From Exophiala sp. HKRS030 (taxonomy: Eukaryota; Ascomycota; Eurotiomycetes; Chaetothyriales; Herpotrichiellaceae): 64,000 nucleotides of DNA. The translations under genes were made by a program, and so were the position numbers. Positions 53,210-64,000 of this stretch are shown piece by piece. The notes under the pieces are model-generated. The model saw only the letters and a program-made list of their open reading frames with translations, searched no databases and was not told the origin of the DNA. The stretch's first letter is position 1; the number at the start of each line of letters is the position of its first letter. The stretch lies in the NCBI GenBank assembly GCA_023897205.1, contig JAHWDD010000006.1, forward strand, positions 1,426,001-1,490,000, in the 5' to 3' direction.

Positions 53210-54920
53210 TCATTCATCGTGGTCATCCAGCCAGACATACTCGGTGATTGACTGCCTCTGCCCGCCGTCCGTAATTTCAAACCTGACCAAATCGAGAGCT
53301 AGGCGCGATCTCCCGCCTGGCGTCTCACGAAGCACTGCGCTGGCATGTGCATACCGTCGCTCATCCGGTGGTAGGACACCCTTTTGGACTTGAGATGTCT
53401 GGGTAAAAGAGGTCTGTGGAGACGAAGAAGCCTCGAGGACGCGACTTACGCCGCTTTCTTCGAGCGCAATTAGTTTCGCAACCACGCGCTCCGGCTCGAT
53501 AAAGGCCCAATGGTTCTGGCTCTGCTCCTGTCTTAGGGCCTGGCGCATGAGTTGGAACGCCTCCCGTCGCAGAGTCGGATCTCGGCACTTGGTCGCACAA
53601 AAGTACAACAACGGGAGAACTCCCGGGTCGAATTTGGACAGGAGTCGAGCACCCGAGGAGGACTCGACGCCGTATCTTAAAAAGATTTTGGCATGTCGGA
53701 TGATTTCGGCAAAGCCATCCATGTAATCGTCGTAGACGATTTGGCTGGCGCTGAGGCTGGTTGCAACTGATATGTAGCAGACGGTACAGTACATCAAGAG
53801 GTACGAATATATCATCCAGTCGAGGTCCGTACCAGGTGCCGGACTTCCAGAAGTGGCCATGTTCGCTTTCCATTCGCGCATTCCGTCCAATGTTGACTGC
53901 CGGAATGACATGTAGTAGATCTTGTCCGAACTGCTGTCATCAAGGTTCGGTATAAAGTCTGCTATTCTGACAAGCTCGTAGGAGTCGACCACCAGACTGT
54001 ACAGCTGGACCCTAGCTCGTTGTAGTTCTGGACTTTTGGTTGATAAGGTTTGGCTTATTTCGTCGTTGGCCGCCACTTCGGGCGTCGGGACATCTCCCAA
54101 CGTGGCGATGACAATGGCCTTTCTAAAGAGAAACGGCGTGACCACTTGATAAATCGTTCTATCTGCGAGCGACAAACGGCGCAGGTTCTGTGACGTGAGG
54201 CTCCGGGTCAAGATGCCACATGCCTTCTTGAACAGGGAATGGCCGACCTTGACGTTCCGTTGCCGAAACTCGACCCCAGCAAATTGTATATAACTCAACA
54301 CGACGACACAGTCGTCTATGGGACCAATTTGGGCCATTTTGCGGACATTCACGATCGCCCTGTGATAGTAATTGAGGGCTTGCCGATGTTCTCGGTTGAT
54401 AACCTTCATGAGACCCGACGAATCGAAGGTGGTGAGCGCCAAGTAGGGAACGTACTTTATCAGGTAGCTCGAGGACACAATCGTGTCCCATATGAAGTCG
54501 TAGGTGTGGGCGAGACGTGGGAGCAGCGAACCCACAAAATTCTGGTCGATGGTTCCGATCATGTGGAGCGCGGCGTCCTGCTCAAAGAACTGAAATGCAC
54601 GACGTTCATGCTCGCTGCGTCGTGGTGAGATCAGAGATACCTGCAGTTGAGAAACTGGCGATGACGTCCGGTCAACGACTTGATCTTCAACGAAGCGAAA
54701 CTGGCGTGTCAACGGCCCGGAGCATTCGCGGCCAGATTCGGTGCACCGCCGACATCGTGGTGTTGTTTCGTCGCATTTAATTCTGCGGATCCTGTACAAT
54801 GTCAATGTCCAACCAAGCCGCAAATGCAGCAGTATCATACTTGCAAGTTGAGCATCCATTAATGGACTTCTCATGACGGGCACGTCGGCGCGGCCTGTGG
54901 TGCTCACTTTGTAACGCCAT
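53210..54920 (-). CDS. Zn2Cys6 transcription factor
   Basis: Two exons (54841-54920 and 53210-54791; 49-bp intron) give 553 residues. The start is the ATG at 54920, in a different frame from the longer unspliced reading: only this frame supplies the missing cysteines. Splicing restores CSTCKIRRIKCDETTPRCRRC...C, a full CX2CX6CX6CX2CX6C zinc cluster (about 22-49). The rest has the layout of the Fungal_trans_2-type regulators, including an HERRAFQFFEQDAA segment around 100. Such proteins control metabolic genes. It lies between housekeeping genes and is 7.7 kb or more from the metabolic run, so it need not be linked to it. Confidence 0.87.
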
Positions 54921-55569
54921 GGGTCTTCTGCCAATATTCAATCGTGGTCCAAAACTTCAGCATGCATGATTCCCGACCAACTAGAGGCTATTATCGTTGC
55001 TTTGAAAGAGAACTTGTCACAGAATTATGTTCAAATTAGGATAAAAGATCATCGGTCCCTTTGATGTCGTCGAGACAGGGGCCATGGACCTCCCCGAAGG
55101 CATCGGTTGTCTCGCGAAGACTTGGCGGCGGTCGAGCCCATTTTACATAAGAAACTAGCACGATTGACAAGCCAAATCACGTGATGATGCGTTTTAACCA
55201 CCGATTTCTCATCTGGCGAGTCACTAACATCTCGTTGGGAAACTTTAGCGCAGTAATCTATCATTGGTCATTATCGGCATTTGGGCAACACAATTAATTT
55301 TCGACCTTATCAGTTCTGTGATAATTGAGCGAATGTTCAGCCTCGTCCGGGAGCTTCAAATCAACAAACATCTCACAATCCACCGTTACAGGTTTGCTGA
55401 CTGTCGAAAGAGTCACAGCCGAGTCCCCCCTGAGGCCAAAGGAAGGGTCTCTTATTATCAGACACGAGGTTGTTTCATCGTCAAATGAGTCACATGTGCC
55501 AGCATTGAATTTGAGTCTTTAGCCCACCACAACTCATACACCCTTTGTACACGGTTCATTAAGCACAAG
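54921..55569. promoter_or_regulatory. Divergent promoter, Zn2Cys6 regulator / asparaginyl-tRNA synthetase
   Basis: A 649-bp region between two divergent ATGs. No specific element can be named. Confidence 0.45.
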
Positions 55570-57409
55570 ATGTCGCTTCCTCCAGTTTACATTGACGAGG
55601 ACGTTGGTCACGATGACGACTCCGCGGTTGGCACCGAGGGCACACCCTACAAGACTCTCGTTCATGCTATGATCAAACACCCACCGACCACGGCATCATA
55701 CCTGACTCGAAAATCCAAAACCGGAGCTGTCGGTGAGGATGGAGATGAGAATGCACGACTTGAATGGAAGGCACCCACCAAATCTGCCATGAAGAAGGCA
55801 ACAAGTCTTTTCGAGAACCACAAGAAGAAGCAAGCCAAAGCCGCCGAACTTGCCATTCGTGACAATGCCGAAGCAGTCAAACGCCAACAGATCCTCGAAG
55901 AGGCCAAGAAGATCACCATTAAAGAAGATGCCAACCTTCCCAAACCAGTCCGCATTCGCCTCGACGACACTGACGAGTCCAAACTCAAGCTCGGCACCGC
56001 TGACAGCAAGGGCACTCGCATCCGTGTGCTAGGCCGTGTCCACCATCTCCGCTCGCAGAAGGATGTCATGTTCGTCACGCTGAAAGACGGGTATGGTCAA
56101 ATGCAGTGCGTCTTCACCGGCGACCTGATCCGCACGTACGCCGCCTTGACCCTCACTCTCGAAACGTCGCTAGCCATCCACGGTGAGCTACGCGCCCTCC
56201 CCCCAAACGCCCACGCCCCTCTCAACCGGGAACTCCATGCCGACTTCTTCACTGTGATCGGCGCCGCCGTCGGCGAGAAAGAAGCCATCACCAACAAGGT
56301 CCAAGCCGACGGCGACGCCCAGACGCTCCTTGACAACCGCCACCTCGTGCTCCGCGGCGACAACGCCTCGGCCATCATGAAAGTCCGCGCTGCCGTGACC
56401 CGCGCCTTCCGCCAGGCCTTCCAAGAAGACCGCATCACCGAGGTGACACCACCGTCCATGGTGCAGACCCAAGTCGAGGGCGGTGCGACCCTTTTCGAAT
56501 TCGACTACTACGGCGAGCCGGCCTACCTGACCCAATCGTCGCAGCTCTACCTCGAAACCTGCATACCTTCCCTGGGCGACGTTTTCTGTATCTGCCCGTC
56601 GTTCCGCGCCGAAAAGTCCCTCACCCGCCGCCACCTGTCGGAGTACATGCACATCGAGGGCGAGCTGGACTTCATCACGTTCGACGACCTTCTCAACCAC
56701 CTCGAGCACCTGATCTGCCGGGTCATCGAGATCACGCTGGCCGACCCGATCATCGCGGCTTACGTGCGCGACTTGAACCCCAACTTCAGCCCGCCGTCGC
56801 GGCCGTTCCGCCGCATGAAGTACGCCGAGGCCATCGACTGGCTCGTCCAGCGCGGCATCCCCAACGAAGAAGGGGAGCCGCACAAGTTCGGCGACGACAT
56901 CGCCGAGGCCGCCGAGCGGAAAATGACCGACGAACTCAACGTGCCCATCTTCCTCACCCACTTCCCCGTCGAGATCAAGGCGTTTTACATGAAGAAGGAC
57001 CCCGCCGACCTCCGAGTCACCGAGAGCGTCGACGTGCTGATGCCAGGCGTCGGCGAGATCGTGGGTGGTAGTATGCGCGAAGACAGCTACGAAGAACTCA
57101 TGGCCGCCTACAAGCGCGTCGGCATCGACCCTACCCCGTATTATTGGTATACGGATCAAAGACGGTACGTTCTGATTTGTTGATTTGTTGATCTACTAAC
57201 CTTGAAACCCATCACCCCACCACACGCACATACACATACGTGTCGCAGAAAGAGACGTTTGGGCTAATTTTGACAATCTTAGATACGGCACGTCACCACA
57301 CGGTGGCTACGGACTTGGTCTCGAGCGATTCTTGGCTTGGATGTGTGGTCGTTGGACCGTGAGGGAGTGTGCTCTGTATCCTCGCTTCGCGTACCGGTGT
57401 ACACCGTGA
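55570..57409 (+). CDS. DED81: Cytosolic asparaginyl-tRNA synthetase
   Basis: Two exons (55570-57164 and 57283-57409; 118-bp intron) give 573 residues. An N-terminal extension of about 130 residues, rich in Lys and Ala, is followed by the OB-fold anticodon-binding domain (RIRVLGRVHHLRSQKDVMFV, about 147-166) and the class II catalytic domain: motif 2 with FRAEKSLTRRHLSEY (about 354-368), and motif 3 GLGLERFLAWMCG in exon 2. GGSMRED upstream of the intron is typical of AsnRS/AspRS; the spacing and the HLSEYMHIEGE segment fit AsnRS. It charges tRNA-Asn in the cytosol. The C-terminus YPRFAYRCTP ends like known eukaryotic AsnRS. The intron splits the essential GYGLGLER region from the rest. Symbol follows yeast. 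Confidence 0.9.
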
Positions 57410-57771
57410 TCTAACTTCAAAGATGGTTGATGCGTCATCTAGAGAGAAGCAAATATGGAATCAAGAAACAGAAACCGAGGTTATGAGGAGCAGTTGGACA
57501 CATGTGTTGTCGGATGCAGTGGTGTGTGGGCTGAGACCAAGAAGGGGATGGCCGGTCGATGCATCACGCGGACTCGTGGCGTTGAAATGAGAAATATGAA
57601 ATCGGAGAGACTAGACCAGATAGATTTACGCATCAGAACAATTGGCCTCCCAAGTAAAACGCCCGCGAGACGACAGTCTACAGGCATTCAATCATAAGCT
57701 AAGATGATCTCATATCGATACATTTCTCGTCATGCAAAAACCCCAAAAAGGTCCAGCTAGTGAAAGTACAA
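57410..57771. other. Gap between convergent AsnRS and lectin genes
   Basis: 362 bp; 3' UTRs of two convergent genes. Short frames have no domain character. Confidence 0.4.
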
Positions 57772-59070
57772 TTACAGATATTTCTTTGGCATCGTGCTCT
57801 TGCGGTACTTGTACCACGCCCAGGCGCCGATACAGCACGTTTGGAACGCCATGAAACTATATAGAATGAAACCGATGCGTGGGGTGTGAGCCTGGACATA
57901 TTCCCTCAGTCGTTGTGGCACATGTTCCGTCACGCCGAGATGCGTCTGAGAGATTTGTTCCGAGATCTTTGCAAATTGAGCCTTGTGGTCCGAGGACTTC
58001 AACTCGCGCTCCAGTTCGCCGACGACACGGTCTAGGTTGCCGAATTTGGACTCGAGAGATCTCATACTCTGTTCAGTCGGCATACGTGAAAGGATTTCCC
58101 GGTAACGAGCTTCTTCCGCTTGTGTGTGCCTCGTGATTTCGGTGAAGAGATTGGTTATGGACTTGGAAAGGAGGTTGAGGCGGTTGTGAAGGTCGGCGAA
58201 TTGGGCCTCCGAGGTTGTGTAGAACGAGGCTGGGTGGTCGTCCATCTGCGACATGCCAGCGTCTGGGTTGTTCTGAGCAGGCGGTGGAGGTGGAGACTGT
58301 TCTTGTTGTTGGTGCTGATGTTGTTGCGCTTGTGGAATAGAGGTAGCGGGTGCGTTGCTCACTGCGAAAGCGAACACTTCGAATGAGTCAGGAGGATCGG
58401 CGGACGAGGCTGTCAGGCCAAAGTTGTAGTTTGACGGTAGAGAAACTTTGTCAGTGGCAAAGCATGACCGGCCGTCAACTTCAATTTGTAGACCGTTACC
58501 TGAGGACCGCACGACGATGTGTGATGGTCGACCGAGGTTGCGGTAGGTGTAGTCGCAATGGCCGAACGCTAGGGAGTCGACGTTGCCATGGCTTTTGTAG
58601 TCGGTAGAACCGTCATTGAGAAACCCTCGAATCTTCTGTATCCCGCCGACTGTGTCGACAACAATGGCGAGACCTTCCCACGTCCCTACCGAGTATATGT
58701 TCGATGTGCTTACTTGTTTATCCCCATCATGTGCGTACCAGAGCTGGAAATTCCCACTACCTCGATCCGTCGCACCAGCTCTAAACTTCAGGTCGACTTG
58801 CCAGTCTTGTAGCGAGAGTTTGTTCTCCGACCACAGCGCACCTCGCTTGTTCCCGCCATAAGGAGGTGTCAGGATGACTCGATCAGACAGGAGTTGGGGC
58901 ACGTGTCCTTCGCCCAGCATAGACCAGCCAGGGATGGCGAAGGAATTCGGCGACAAGGTAGACTTGTGGCCGAAGGACAGATCCTCGATCGGATTTCGGA
59001 CATCGAGGTTCTGAGCGAGGGTCGAGACGGCCCAGAGTAAAGACAGGCAGGTCGCGTGTAGGGTCAACAT
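57772..59070 (-). CDS. L-type lectin-like ER-Golgi cargo receptor (Emp46/47, ERGIC-53 type)
   Basis: A single-exon, 432-residue protein; the start is the ATG at 59070, directly before a signal peptide (MLTLHATCLSLLWAVSTLA). The L-type lectin-like domain covers about 22-240 (FGHKSTLSPNSFAIPGWSMLG, LWYAHDG, CDYTYRN and a Cys pair). A Gln/His/Pro-rich stretch follows, then a long coiled coil (about 290-390) for oligomerisation, one membrane helix (about 400-420) and a basic tail ending in KKYL, a dilysine KKxx signal for COPI-dependent return to the ER. Such receptors carry glycoproteins from ER to Golgi. Confidence 0.92.
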   Translation of the reverse strand: MLTLHATCLSLLWAVSTLAQNLDVRNPIEDLSFGHKSTLSPNSFAIPGWSMLGEGHVPQLLSDRVILTPPYGGNKRGALWSENKLSLQDWQVDLKFRAGATDRGSGNFQLWYAHDGDKQVSTSNIYSVGTWEGLAIVVDTVGGIQKIRGFLNDGSTDYKSHGNVDSLAFGHCDYTYRNLGRPSHIVVRSSGNGLQIEVDGRSCFATDKVSLPSNYNFGLTASSADPPDSFEVFAFAVSNAPATSIPQAQQHQHQQQEQSPPPPPAQNNPDAGMSQMDDHPASFYTTSEAQFADLHNRLNLLSKSITNLFTEITRHTQAEEARYREILSRMPTEQSMRSLESKFGNLDRVVGELERELKSSDHKAQFAKISEQISQTHLGVTEHVPQRLREYVQAHTPRIGFILYSFMAFQTCCIGAWAWYKYRKSTMPKKYL

Positions 59071-59699
59071 CGTGCTAGGTATGCAAAAACAAGAACTAGA
59101 TATGGTGTTAGCAATGTATTCAGGGGACGGGGATGGTGTCACACAAACAAGTAATAGTACAGTGATGCAATAATCCTAGCAGGAATCTCTTTTGCTGGTC
59201 ATCCAAGTACGAAATACTGATATAGTGGCCCAGCTAATACAAATTGCAATGACGCAGTAGCGAATTTCGCGGGCAAGTTCAAGAGTGACTGGGGCTGGTT
59301 CAACAAGGTGCCTGACATTCAAATTCTGAAAAACGACATGATGTTTGAATCCTTCCAAGACGTCCATCAAATAACAAAAGTCCCAGGGCAAAATATGCTG
59401 CGTACGGAGTAGAGTACAAGGTGTCTATACTTGGTTCCAATGGTCGACTATGGAAGTACGCAAGCTGCAAATATGATTGACCGTACTCCGTAATGCACCT
59501 CGTGGTTCATGCGGGAGACTTAGTGGCTTTGCAGTCTAGTGACTTAGTGCTATGTCTCCTGGCACACACTTGATCTTACTAATGTTGCTAACTTCACTAG
59601 CGTTTTCCCCGACACTTAAATTACTCCTCGTCGATTGCCCGTGTTGAAAGCTTTCACCACTTTGGTCTGTCTCTAGGTGATAGCTGTTCCTCGTCCGTA
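59071..59699. promoter_or_regulatory. Divergent promoter, lectin receptor / ALG8
   Basis: A 629-bp region between divergent starts. It holds two copies of the 9-mer TACGGAGTA in opposite orientation, at 59403-59411 and 59484-59492 (start-to-start distance 81 bp). Confidence 0.5.
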
Positions 59700-61459
59700 A
59701 TGGCTGCAGCTGTGTCAACTACCCTGAACAGATTTCGAGATAAAACTCCTATCATCCCGGTATTTAAAGCTACGAATAACTTTGAGAGCGACCCATAGCT
59801 AATTGCCATTGCAACAGGAAACCAGACAGCCACAATCCAAAGGGCAGCCTGGGCTCGATCAATGGCCATCTTTATTTCAGACAGCTGTAGTAGCAACAGC
59901 TCTGAAAGTACTGCTTTTTCCCGCCTACAAATCCACGGACTTTGAAGTCCATCGAAATTGGCTGGCCATCACTAATTCCTTGCCCGTCAAAAGCTGGTAC
60001 TATGAGGTACGTTTAACCATGCCCTGAAACCTCACGAGTTCAGGGAATTGACAGAGATGCAGACGACCTCAGAGTGGACGCTGGACTATCCTCCGGCTTT
60101 CGCCGCGTTTGAGTGGCTCCTCTCACAGCCAGCCAGACTAATAGATCCTGCCATGGTAGTGGTACGGAACCTGAACTACGACTCTTGGGCGACAATCTGC
60201 TTTCAACGATCATCAGTCATCTCGACCGAATTACTATTAGTCTATGCCTTGAACCTGTGAGTTTCATTCATATGGCTGGATTCTTGCTTGACACTGATTA
60301 TTGTAGTTACACCGAAACCTCGCCTCTGTCGAGTCGGCGCCAAAGCCATGCCGTGGCTCTCTCGATCCTGCTATCGCCAGGTCTCTTGATTATCGACCAC
60401 ATCCACTTCCAGTACAATGGGTTTCTATACGGTGTTTTGATTCTCTCCATTGTTCTTGCGCGCAGAGATTCAACCATGCTGTACAGTGGCATGCTCTTTG
60501 CTGTTCTCCTGTGTTTGAAGCATATCTATCTCTATCTGGCTCCAGCTTACTTTGTCTATCTGGCCCGAGCCTATTGCCTGCGTCCAAAGAACATGTTTCG
60601 CCCTCAATTCACCAACATCATCAAGCTGGGAACAAGTATTGTAGCGATCTTCGGAGCAGCTTTCGGTCCTTTTGTCGTATGGGGTCAGCTTGATCAACTC
60701 AAAAGTCGACTTTTTCCATTTGCGAGAGGTCTTTGTCATGCATACTGGGCTCCAAATGCTTGGGCTATCTACTCGTTCCTGGATAGGATGCTGATAATAG
60801 CAGCCCCTTACCTGGGTCTTGATGTTGACCAGAAGGCAGTCAACAGCGTTACTCGTGGCCTTGTGGGCGATACCACCTTTGCCGTCCTGCCAGATATTTC
60901 AGCCAGGCAATGCTTCGCTCTTACGCTATCGTTTCAGATCATTGCCCTGACGAAGTTGTGGTTCCGGCCTTCTTGGGACTCGTTTGTGGGAGCCATCACA
61001 CTGTGCGGATATGCGTCGTTCCTATTCGGCTGGCACGTGCATGAGAAGGCGATCCTCCTTGTCATCATCCCGTTCAGTCTCCTCGCCATCAAAGATCGAT
61101 CTTATCTTGCCAGCTTCCGGCCTTTGGCAATAGCAGGCCACGTGTCGTTATTTCCACTGTTATTCACGGCAGCCGAGTTTCCTATCAAGGTCGCTTACAC
61201 GATCACATGGCTGATCATCTTCCTCTATGCCTTTGATCAGTTGGCGCCAGCACCTTCCAGGCGGCGAATTTTCCTTTTGGATCGATTTGCCCTGCTTTAT
61301 ATTGCCATCTCTGTTCCACTGATGGCTTACTGCTCGCTGGTGCATAGAATGGTGTTCGGAGCTAGATACGAATTTTTACCATTGATGTTCATCAGCACAT
61401 ACTCTGCAGTAGGAGTCATAGGGTCGTGGCTGGGATTCATGGTTTGCTATTTGTCGTAA
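59700..61459 (+). CDS. ALG8: ALG8-type dolichyl-P-Glc alpha-1,3-glucosyltransferase
   Basis: Four exons (59700-59759, 59818-60006, 60063-60256, 60307-61459) give 531 residues. The hallmark [19 protein letters not shown] segment and, after splicing, [19 protein letters not shown] identify the ALG6/ALG8 family (the first loop holds the catalytic acid). [21 protein letters not shown] follows. About a dozen membrane helices are expected in the ER membrane. Alg8 adds the second glucose to the lipid-linked oligosaccharide used for N-glycosylation. ALG8 is favoured over ALG6 by the [11 protein letters not shown] and FLYG segments. The first small exon (20 codons) was inferred from phase and a good GT..AG pair; a start closer to the domain cannot be excluded. 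Confidence 0.85.
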
Positions 61460-62693
61460 ATGGCAAACTCGCGATGCATTGAAGATTACTTGTGGGTGAT
61501 CACCAATACTAGACAGATAGAGAGGGTTGATCAACTATTTGCCCTCCCAACAAAAAATCGTCCCATGCGGTGGTTCACCGCGTTCTTTTATACTTCGAGT
61601 TACGCGTTGCGAGCATTTCATGCGTGGAGAGTTGATGGCATACAGTGTCTGACCCTTTTCACGGGAGTGTTGGGGCACCCGAAGCGTTGTCAATGTTCCC
61701 CATCCATGACATGAGACGAGGTGGTATCGGTCGTGCCTGATGATAATGCGACATCGCATGATAACTGCAGCAGATGGTGCTTCAAAAGTGGCTCCATTCG
61801 ATTCAGCGGCTTTGTGGGAGTCGAACGAGTACCATTATACCCATGAACGACAGGAATGTAAAGGTTTGAACCAGAGTCGACTGCTAGTCAAGGCGAGGGG
61901 AGGGTAAAGGGGACGATGATTGGATGTTTCCGGGCAAGTCTTGGCGCTGTTGACCCTTGGCGGGATTGCCGGGGCGCGGCTGAGCTAAGCTGAAAGGGTG
62001 TTAGGCGCTTATGATGTCTGCCCGTTGTTGTTCTTCCTGCGCTGCTGCTTGACCCCAAGATGCATCTACGCCTCTCCCTCTCTGGAGGGTTTCGCTGAGA
62101 TCAATGGCAGATGAAGTGTTGTATATGGCTCCTTGAGGCTGGCTTGAGCTTATTGTGTCGCGTTGAACATGGCCTGGAGACAAACGACCCGGGGTCAACA
62201 CCTGGTCCATGAAATACTTCCCTCTCTCTCTCTCTGCGGAATAATAAGGCTCCACATTCGCATCCAACACCCACTCTGTTCCTCCCACTGTCACTGGCTC
62301 TTTGCCGCATACTAACTGTTCTGCACTCACCCTCGTCGCTCTTTGTTCTTTTCCTTCTCTCCTCGTTATGTTCGTCTATGCTTTCAGAGTTTCCTCCGTC
62401 GCGACCACCACAATCCATCTAATACCCACCACCACCCGCATTTGTACACTGCCGGCGACCGTCCTTCCTTCATGACGCGTTTTCCCTGCCCTTTGTAGGT
62501 CTCCTGCGTCTTGCGCAAACCCCGGCGACCACCGCGTCAGACATGCAAACAGCCAACAACACGTTCCAAAGACTGATCATCGTCCGTTTATAGGTCGCGG
62601 CGTGCATGAATCCCTCCTCAACACCACTTTACTCGCCTTCCCTTCTAATTGCGCCGCCAGCATACGAACATCCTCGACCGGCAACGCTTCAGG
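61460..62693. other. ALG8 3' flank and long ITC1 promoter/5' UTR
   Basis: About 1.2 kb. It contains a (TC)n run at about 62221-62240 and pyrimidine-rich sequence toward 62693, as is common in long 5' UTRs of fungal regulatory genes. No supportable gene; a TCGAACGA string near 61818 is not part of a tRNA. Confidence 0.45.
62221..62240. repeat. (TC)n microsatellite
   Basis: Uninterrupted CT/TC dinucleotide run of about nine to ten units in the ITC1 upstream region. Confidence 0.8.
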
Positions 62694-64000
62694 ATGGTTT
62701 TGTTTAAGAGGAAGCCTGTCCGATACCTGCCACATCCTTACATTGACGACCAAGAGTGCGATGTCTGGGTCATTTCAGAGTCCAATGAAGTATTCGTCTC
62801 CTACGATGCCTACCTCGAGCGCATGGACTTTTTCAAGTCAAAGAGATTCACATGCGAGGTTACCGGTCGCTCGGGCCTGACCTACTTCGATGCCTTGAGG
62901 AGTGAACTGGCAGGGTCTAAAGAGATCGATGAAGCATTCCCGCAGGCGCTCCGAGAACCTGTACTACGAAGGGTCCAATTCTCCACCACGTCCCGGATCG
63001 ACAACCTGGTGGAGGAAGTTTTCAACGAGTTCAAGAACGATTTCTATCCCGGCGAATTGGTGACAGTCATCCTCGATGACTCTTCACGACTTAATGGGCG
63101 TGTGAGAGACAAGGCCAAATTCGCCGAGATCAGGGGCATTGACGGTGGAATACTTAGGAATGCGTTTTCCCGGTACTTTGTCAGATTAATCGACCGGCCG
63201 GACGAGGAGGCTCTGGTTGACGACCAGCATATCGTCAGAGACCGCAAGATATTCACAAAGCAGATGCTCCGCTCGTTCATCAAGAATGCAGTCACCCGAG
63301 AAGGATGGATAGGCGCACCTTGGTTGGTCAAGCCCGAGATTGCTGAACGCTTCCGGATAGATACCAATGTCCCTCCGCACCTCCAGCACAGCACCAAGGT
63401 CGCAGCAAAGAAGGCTGAGAAGAGAAATTCCAATGTGGAGCAACAAGATGGTATGTTTGGTATCTGGCAGCCCAATAAGTTCCCCGAGCTGAAACCTGCT
63501 CCCAAAGCGCGAAAAGGCCACAGCCATCAACATCCCCATCCTGAGCGTACGCTAGACCCTGCGGCCCAAGCATACCACAACTTCTATCACCAGAATACCC
63601 CTTACGTGCCACCTCCCATGCCTGACCCAGGCCTGTTGCCACGATCCTGGGGTCACATGCAACCGCCGCCTCAGCCTCCTTCGGACTATCCACCTTATTA
63701 CGCCAACTATCTCCCTCCCAACCAGCTGGCACCTAATGGACATTACTACCCCCCACCAGTACAACCACCTGCCCCTCAGCCTGTTCCGCTAAAGCAAGAG
63801 GTCGTGGTAGAAATCCCTCCACCTCCTCCCAGTATTAAATATCCCATCGAGGACCTTGATGTAGAGCCTGTCCGAGATGGAACACACCGGCCAGCATTGA
63901 AGTTTGTTACGAAAGAACTGTACTCCGATGAGACACTGACCAAGGATGCAATTCCTGGACTCAAGGGGGAAAACATTGGACTTTTGCTGGAGACCTGGAA
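62694..64000 (+). CDS. ITC1: ISWI complex subunit Itc1-like (WAC domain), 5' part
   Basis: Open from the ATG at 62694 to the window edge (435 codons, no stop), so incomplete. The N-terminus is a WAC domain: MVLFKRKPVRYLPHP, the DVWVISESNEVFVSYDAYLERM segment (about 24-45) and CEVTGRSGLTYFDAL. The middle (about 270-380) is Pro/His/Tyr-rich and disordered. From about 395 a LKFVTKELYSDETL..GLLLETW segment looks like the start of the DDT region. This layout matches Acf1/Itc1, the large non-catalytic subunit of ISWI chromatin remodellers, which targets nucleosome spacing in the nucleus. The rest should follow beyond the window. Confidence 0.85.
   Translation, partial: MVLFKRKPVRYLPHPYIDDQECDVWVISESNEVFVSYDAYLERMDFFKSKRFTCEVTGRSGLTYFDALRSELAGSKEIDEAFPQALREPVLRRVQFSTTSRIDNLVEEVFNEFKNDFYPGELVTVILDDSSRLNGRVRDKAKFAEIRGIDGGILRNAFSRYFVRLIDRPDEEALVDDQHIVRDRKIFTKQMLRSFIKNAVTREGWIGAPWLVKPEIAERFRIDTNVPPHLQHSTKVAAKKAEKRNSNVEQQDGMFGIWQPNKFPELKPAPKARKGHSHQHPHPERTLDPAAQAYHNFYHQNTPYVPPPMPDPGLLPRSWGHMQPPPQPPSDYPPYYANYLPPNQLAPNGHYYPPPVQPPAPQPVPLKQEVVVEIPPPPPSIKYPIEDLDVEPVRDGTHRPALKFVTKELYSDETLTKDAIPGLKGENIGLLLETW

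Noticed and set aside
56188..57159. 323-codon open frame antisense to the asparaginyl-tRNA synthetase exon
   Set aside because: It is a shadow of strong, GC-rich codon use in the real gene; its product is Val/Asp/Glu/Gly-rich without a domain.

Overview
This window looks like nuclear DNA of a filamentous ascomycete (Pezizomycotina, possibly Eurotiomycetes; the order cannot be fixed from sequence alone). Evidence: many genes are split by short introns of about 48-105 bp with GT..AG ends and CTAAC/CTGAC-like branch sites; intergenic gaps are short; and the protein families are typical of fungi (Zn2Cys6 and bZIP-DUF3425 regulators, TRI12-type efflux carrier, Gpi16, Emp46/47-type lectin, Itc1). 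I saw no rRNA, tRNA, CRISPR array or intact transposon. Exon limits were worked out by hand from splice signals and reading phase; unless stated, the joined exons give an uninterrupted frame whose length is a multiple of three.

Layout. (1) 1-8.1 kb: secreted GH18 chitinase, mRNA cap guanine-N7 methyltransferase and type I sulfatase, all on the minus strand. (2) 8.5-15.6 kb: gene-poor block of decayed coding relics on the minus strand, including a fragment of a second GH18 chitinase and helicase-like pieces. (3) 15.6-17.2 kb: DUF2235 hydrolase-like gene. (4) 18.1-45.5 kb: run of metabolic, transport and regulatory genes: sugar-porter MFS, HSL-type alpha/beta hydrolase, Zn2Cys6 regulator, small GPI-type secreted protein, cytochrome P450, two Baeyer-Villiger monooxygenases (BVMOs), bZIP-DUF3425 regulator, zinc-type alcohol dehydrogenase, LovD/EstB-like serine hydrolase, SDR and TRI12-family MFS. 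(5) 46.8-47.7 kb: broken sugar-transporter pseudogene. (6) 48-64 kb: mostly housekeeping genes: RGG protein, LUC7, GPI16, a Zn2Cys6 regulator, asparaginyl-tRNA synthetase, Emp46/47-like lectin, ALG8 and the 5' part of ITC1.

How region 4 may work: dehydrogenases (ADH, SDR) could make a ketone, P450 could hydroxylate, two BVMOs could insert oxygen to give an ester or lactone, and two unrelated hydrolases could open it, with carriers at both ends and two local regulators. No polyketide synthase, NRPS or terpene cyclase is present, so a catabolic or tailoring/detoxification cluster for a cyclic ketone, terpenoid or lactone-forming compound is the simplest reading. This is inference from gene content and the repeated head-to-head arrangement of the genes; the substrate is unknown.
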